Below are positions 5,829 to 6,250 of a stretch of DNA of 6,250 nt, one piece after another (positions within the stretch are counted from its first letter, which is position 1; each line of letters starts with the position of its first letter). The stretch is from Tannerella sp. (GTDB lineage: Bacteria; Bacteroidota; Bacteroidia; Bacteroidales; Tannerellaceae). The notes under the pieces are model-generated. The model was not told the origin of the DNA, ran no database searches, and saw nothing but the letters and a program-made list of their open reading frames with translations. Where the stretch lies: contig JAISGW010000005.1 of NCBI GenBank assembly GCA_031262895.1, forward strand, positions 1 through 6,250, written 5' to 3'. Both the position numbers and the translations under genes were made by a program.

Positions 5829-6250
5829 ATGAATACAAGATTTAAACGCTTCAAAACATTGGCCCGCAGAGGCCGTACTACCCGCCTTGACTATCTTGCC
5901 GCCGCCTGCATGGCGGTGACGCTGGCTTTGGCCTCCTGTTCGGATGATACGGGTACCGACAAGGACAAGCCCATCGTTGACCCGCCCCTGCAGGCCGGCA
6001 GCAGGCCGATAGACTTCAACTCGGCGCCCGTCGCGTCGACGAAGGCGCCGGTGATAGATGGGAACAACATCACGAATTTCAAGGTCTCGGCCAACCTGCC
6101 GCAGTCGAGCCTGCCGGGTCAGCAGACCCTGAAGAGCGAGACAGGCTTCAACTTCTTCGAGCGCATCAACGTGCTGCGCAGGGACAGCCTCGGTCATTGG
6201 GGCTATTCCCCCTCTGTGTACTGGCCGGCCAGGAACGATGCGGTCAGCTT
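5829..6250 (+). CDS. Fimbrillin-family (Mfa-like) lipoprotein, 3' partial
   Basis: From ATG 5829 the frame stays open for 140 codons to the right edge, so only the N-terminal part is present. The leader is long and basic (MNTRFKRFKTLARRGRTTR), followed by a hydrophobic segment (22-35) and the lipobox LASC with Cys37, then Ser-Asp-Asp: a type II signal peptide. The mature part (PIDFNSAPVASTKAP, a GFNFFERINVLR strand, then WGYSPSVYWP with Phe/aromatic strands) resembles the N-terminal domain of Bacteroidota fimbrillin-like proteins, the subunits or anchors of type V pili. In these, a lipidated precursor is exported and then cut by an outer-surface protease, classically after an Arg; here STKAP carries Lys at the likely position. 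The start is supported by the perfect -7 element 26 bases upstream. It could be the main shaft subunit or an accessory or anchor protein; the missing C-terminus prevents a choice. Confidence 0.82.
   Translation, partial: MNTRFKRFKTLARRGRTTRLDYLAAACMAVTLALASCSDDTGTDKDKPIVDPPLQAGSRPIDFNSAPVASTKAPVIDGNNITNFKVSANLPQSSLPGQQTLKSETGFNFFERINVLRRDSLGHWGYSPSVYWPARNDAVS

Overview
The window looks like a chromosomal segment from a member of the Bacteroidota, most likely the order Bacteroidales, with fairly GC-rich genes. The evidence is a Bacteroidota-type two-TGL-fold surface protein, a 7TMR-HD (PgpH-type) phosphodiesterase with the Bacteroidota-like N-terminus, a fimbrillin-like lipoprotein, A-rich leaders in place of strong Shine-Dalgarno sites, and a TAnnTTTG -7 element. 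The genus cannot be fixed from the sequence alone. All four genes lie on the + strand.

Region 1 (2-4712) is a probable two-gene operon. The first gene is a large exported transglutaminase-fold protein that enters from beyond the left edge. It contains one TGL domain with visible Cys and His, an Ig/carboxypeptidase-regulatory-like domain, a second TGL-like domain whose Cys has become Ser, and a C-terminal thioredoxin-like domain without redox cysteines. Thirteen bases later comes a complete membrane HD-domain protein of the PgpH class, probably a c-di-AMP phosphodiesterase. Region 2 (4713-5266) is a 109-base leader, a small secreted Spy/CpxP-like helical protein, and a textbook rho-independent terminator.

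Region 3 (5267-5828) has no convincing gene and is clearly different in composition: AT-rich and almost entirely repeats. It holds, in order: five imperfect 42-bp units in exact register; nine 8-bp units starting AGAC; a short spacer; about sixteen 8-bp units starting GTCT, which are the same motif on the other strand; a short hairpin overlapping a direct repeat; a GC-rich palindrome; and a TAGTTTTG -7 element. Region 4 (5829-6250) is the 5' end of a fimbrillin-family (type V pilus-like) lipoprotein gene that runs off the right edge.

The left half looks like cell-envelope housekeeping and second-messenger turnover. The right half looks like the start of a surface-adhesin locus, separated from it by the repeat block. 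The most unusual material is the layered repeat region 5286-5768. No complete new defence or mobile system is visible.
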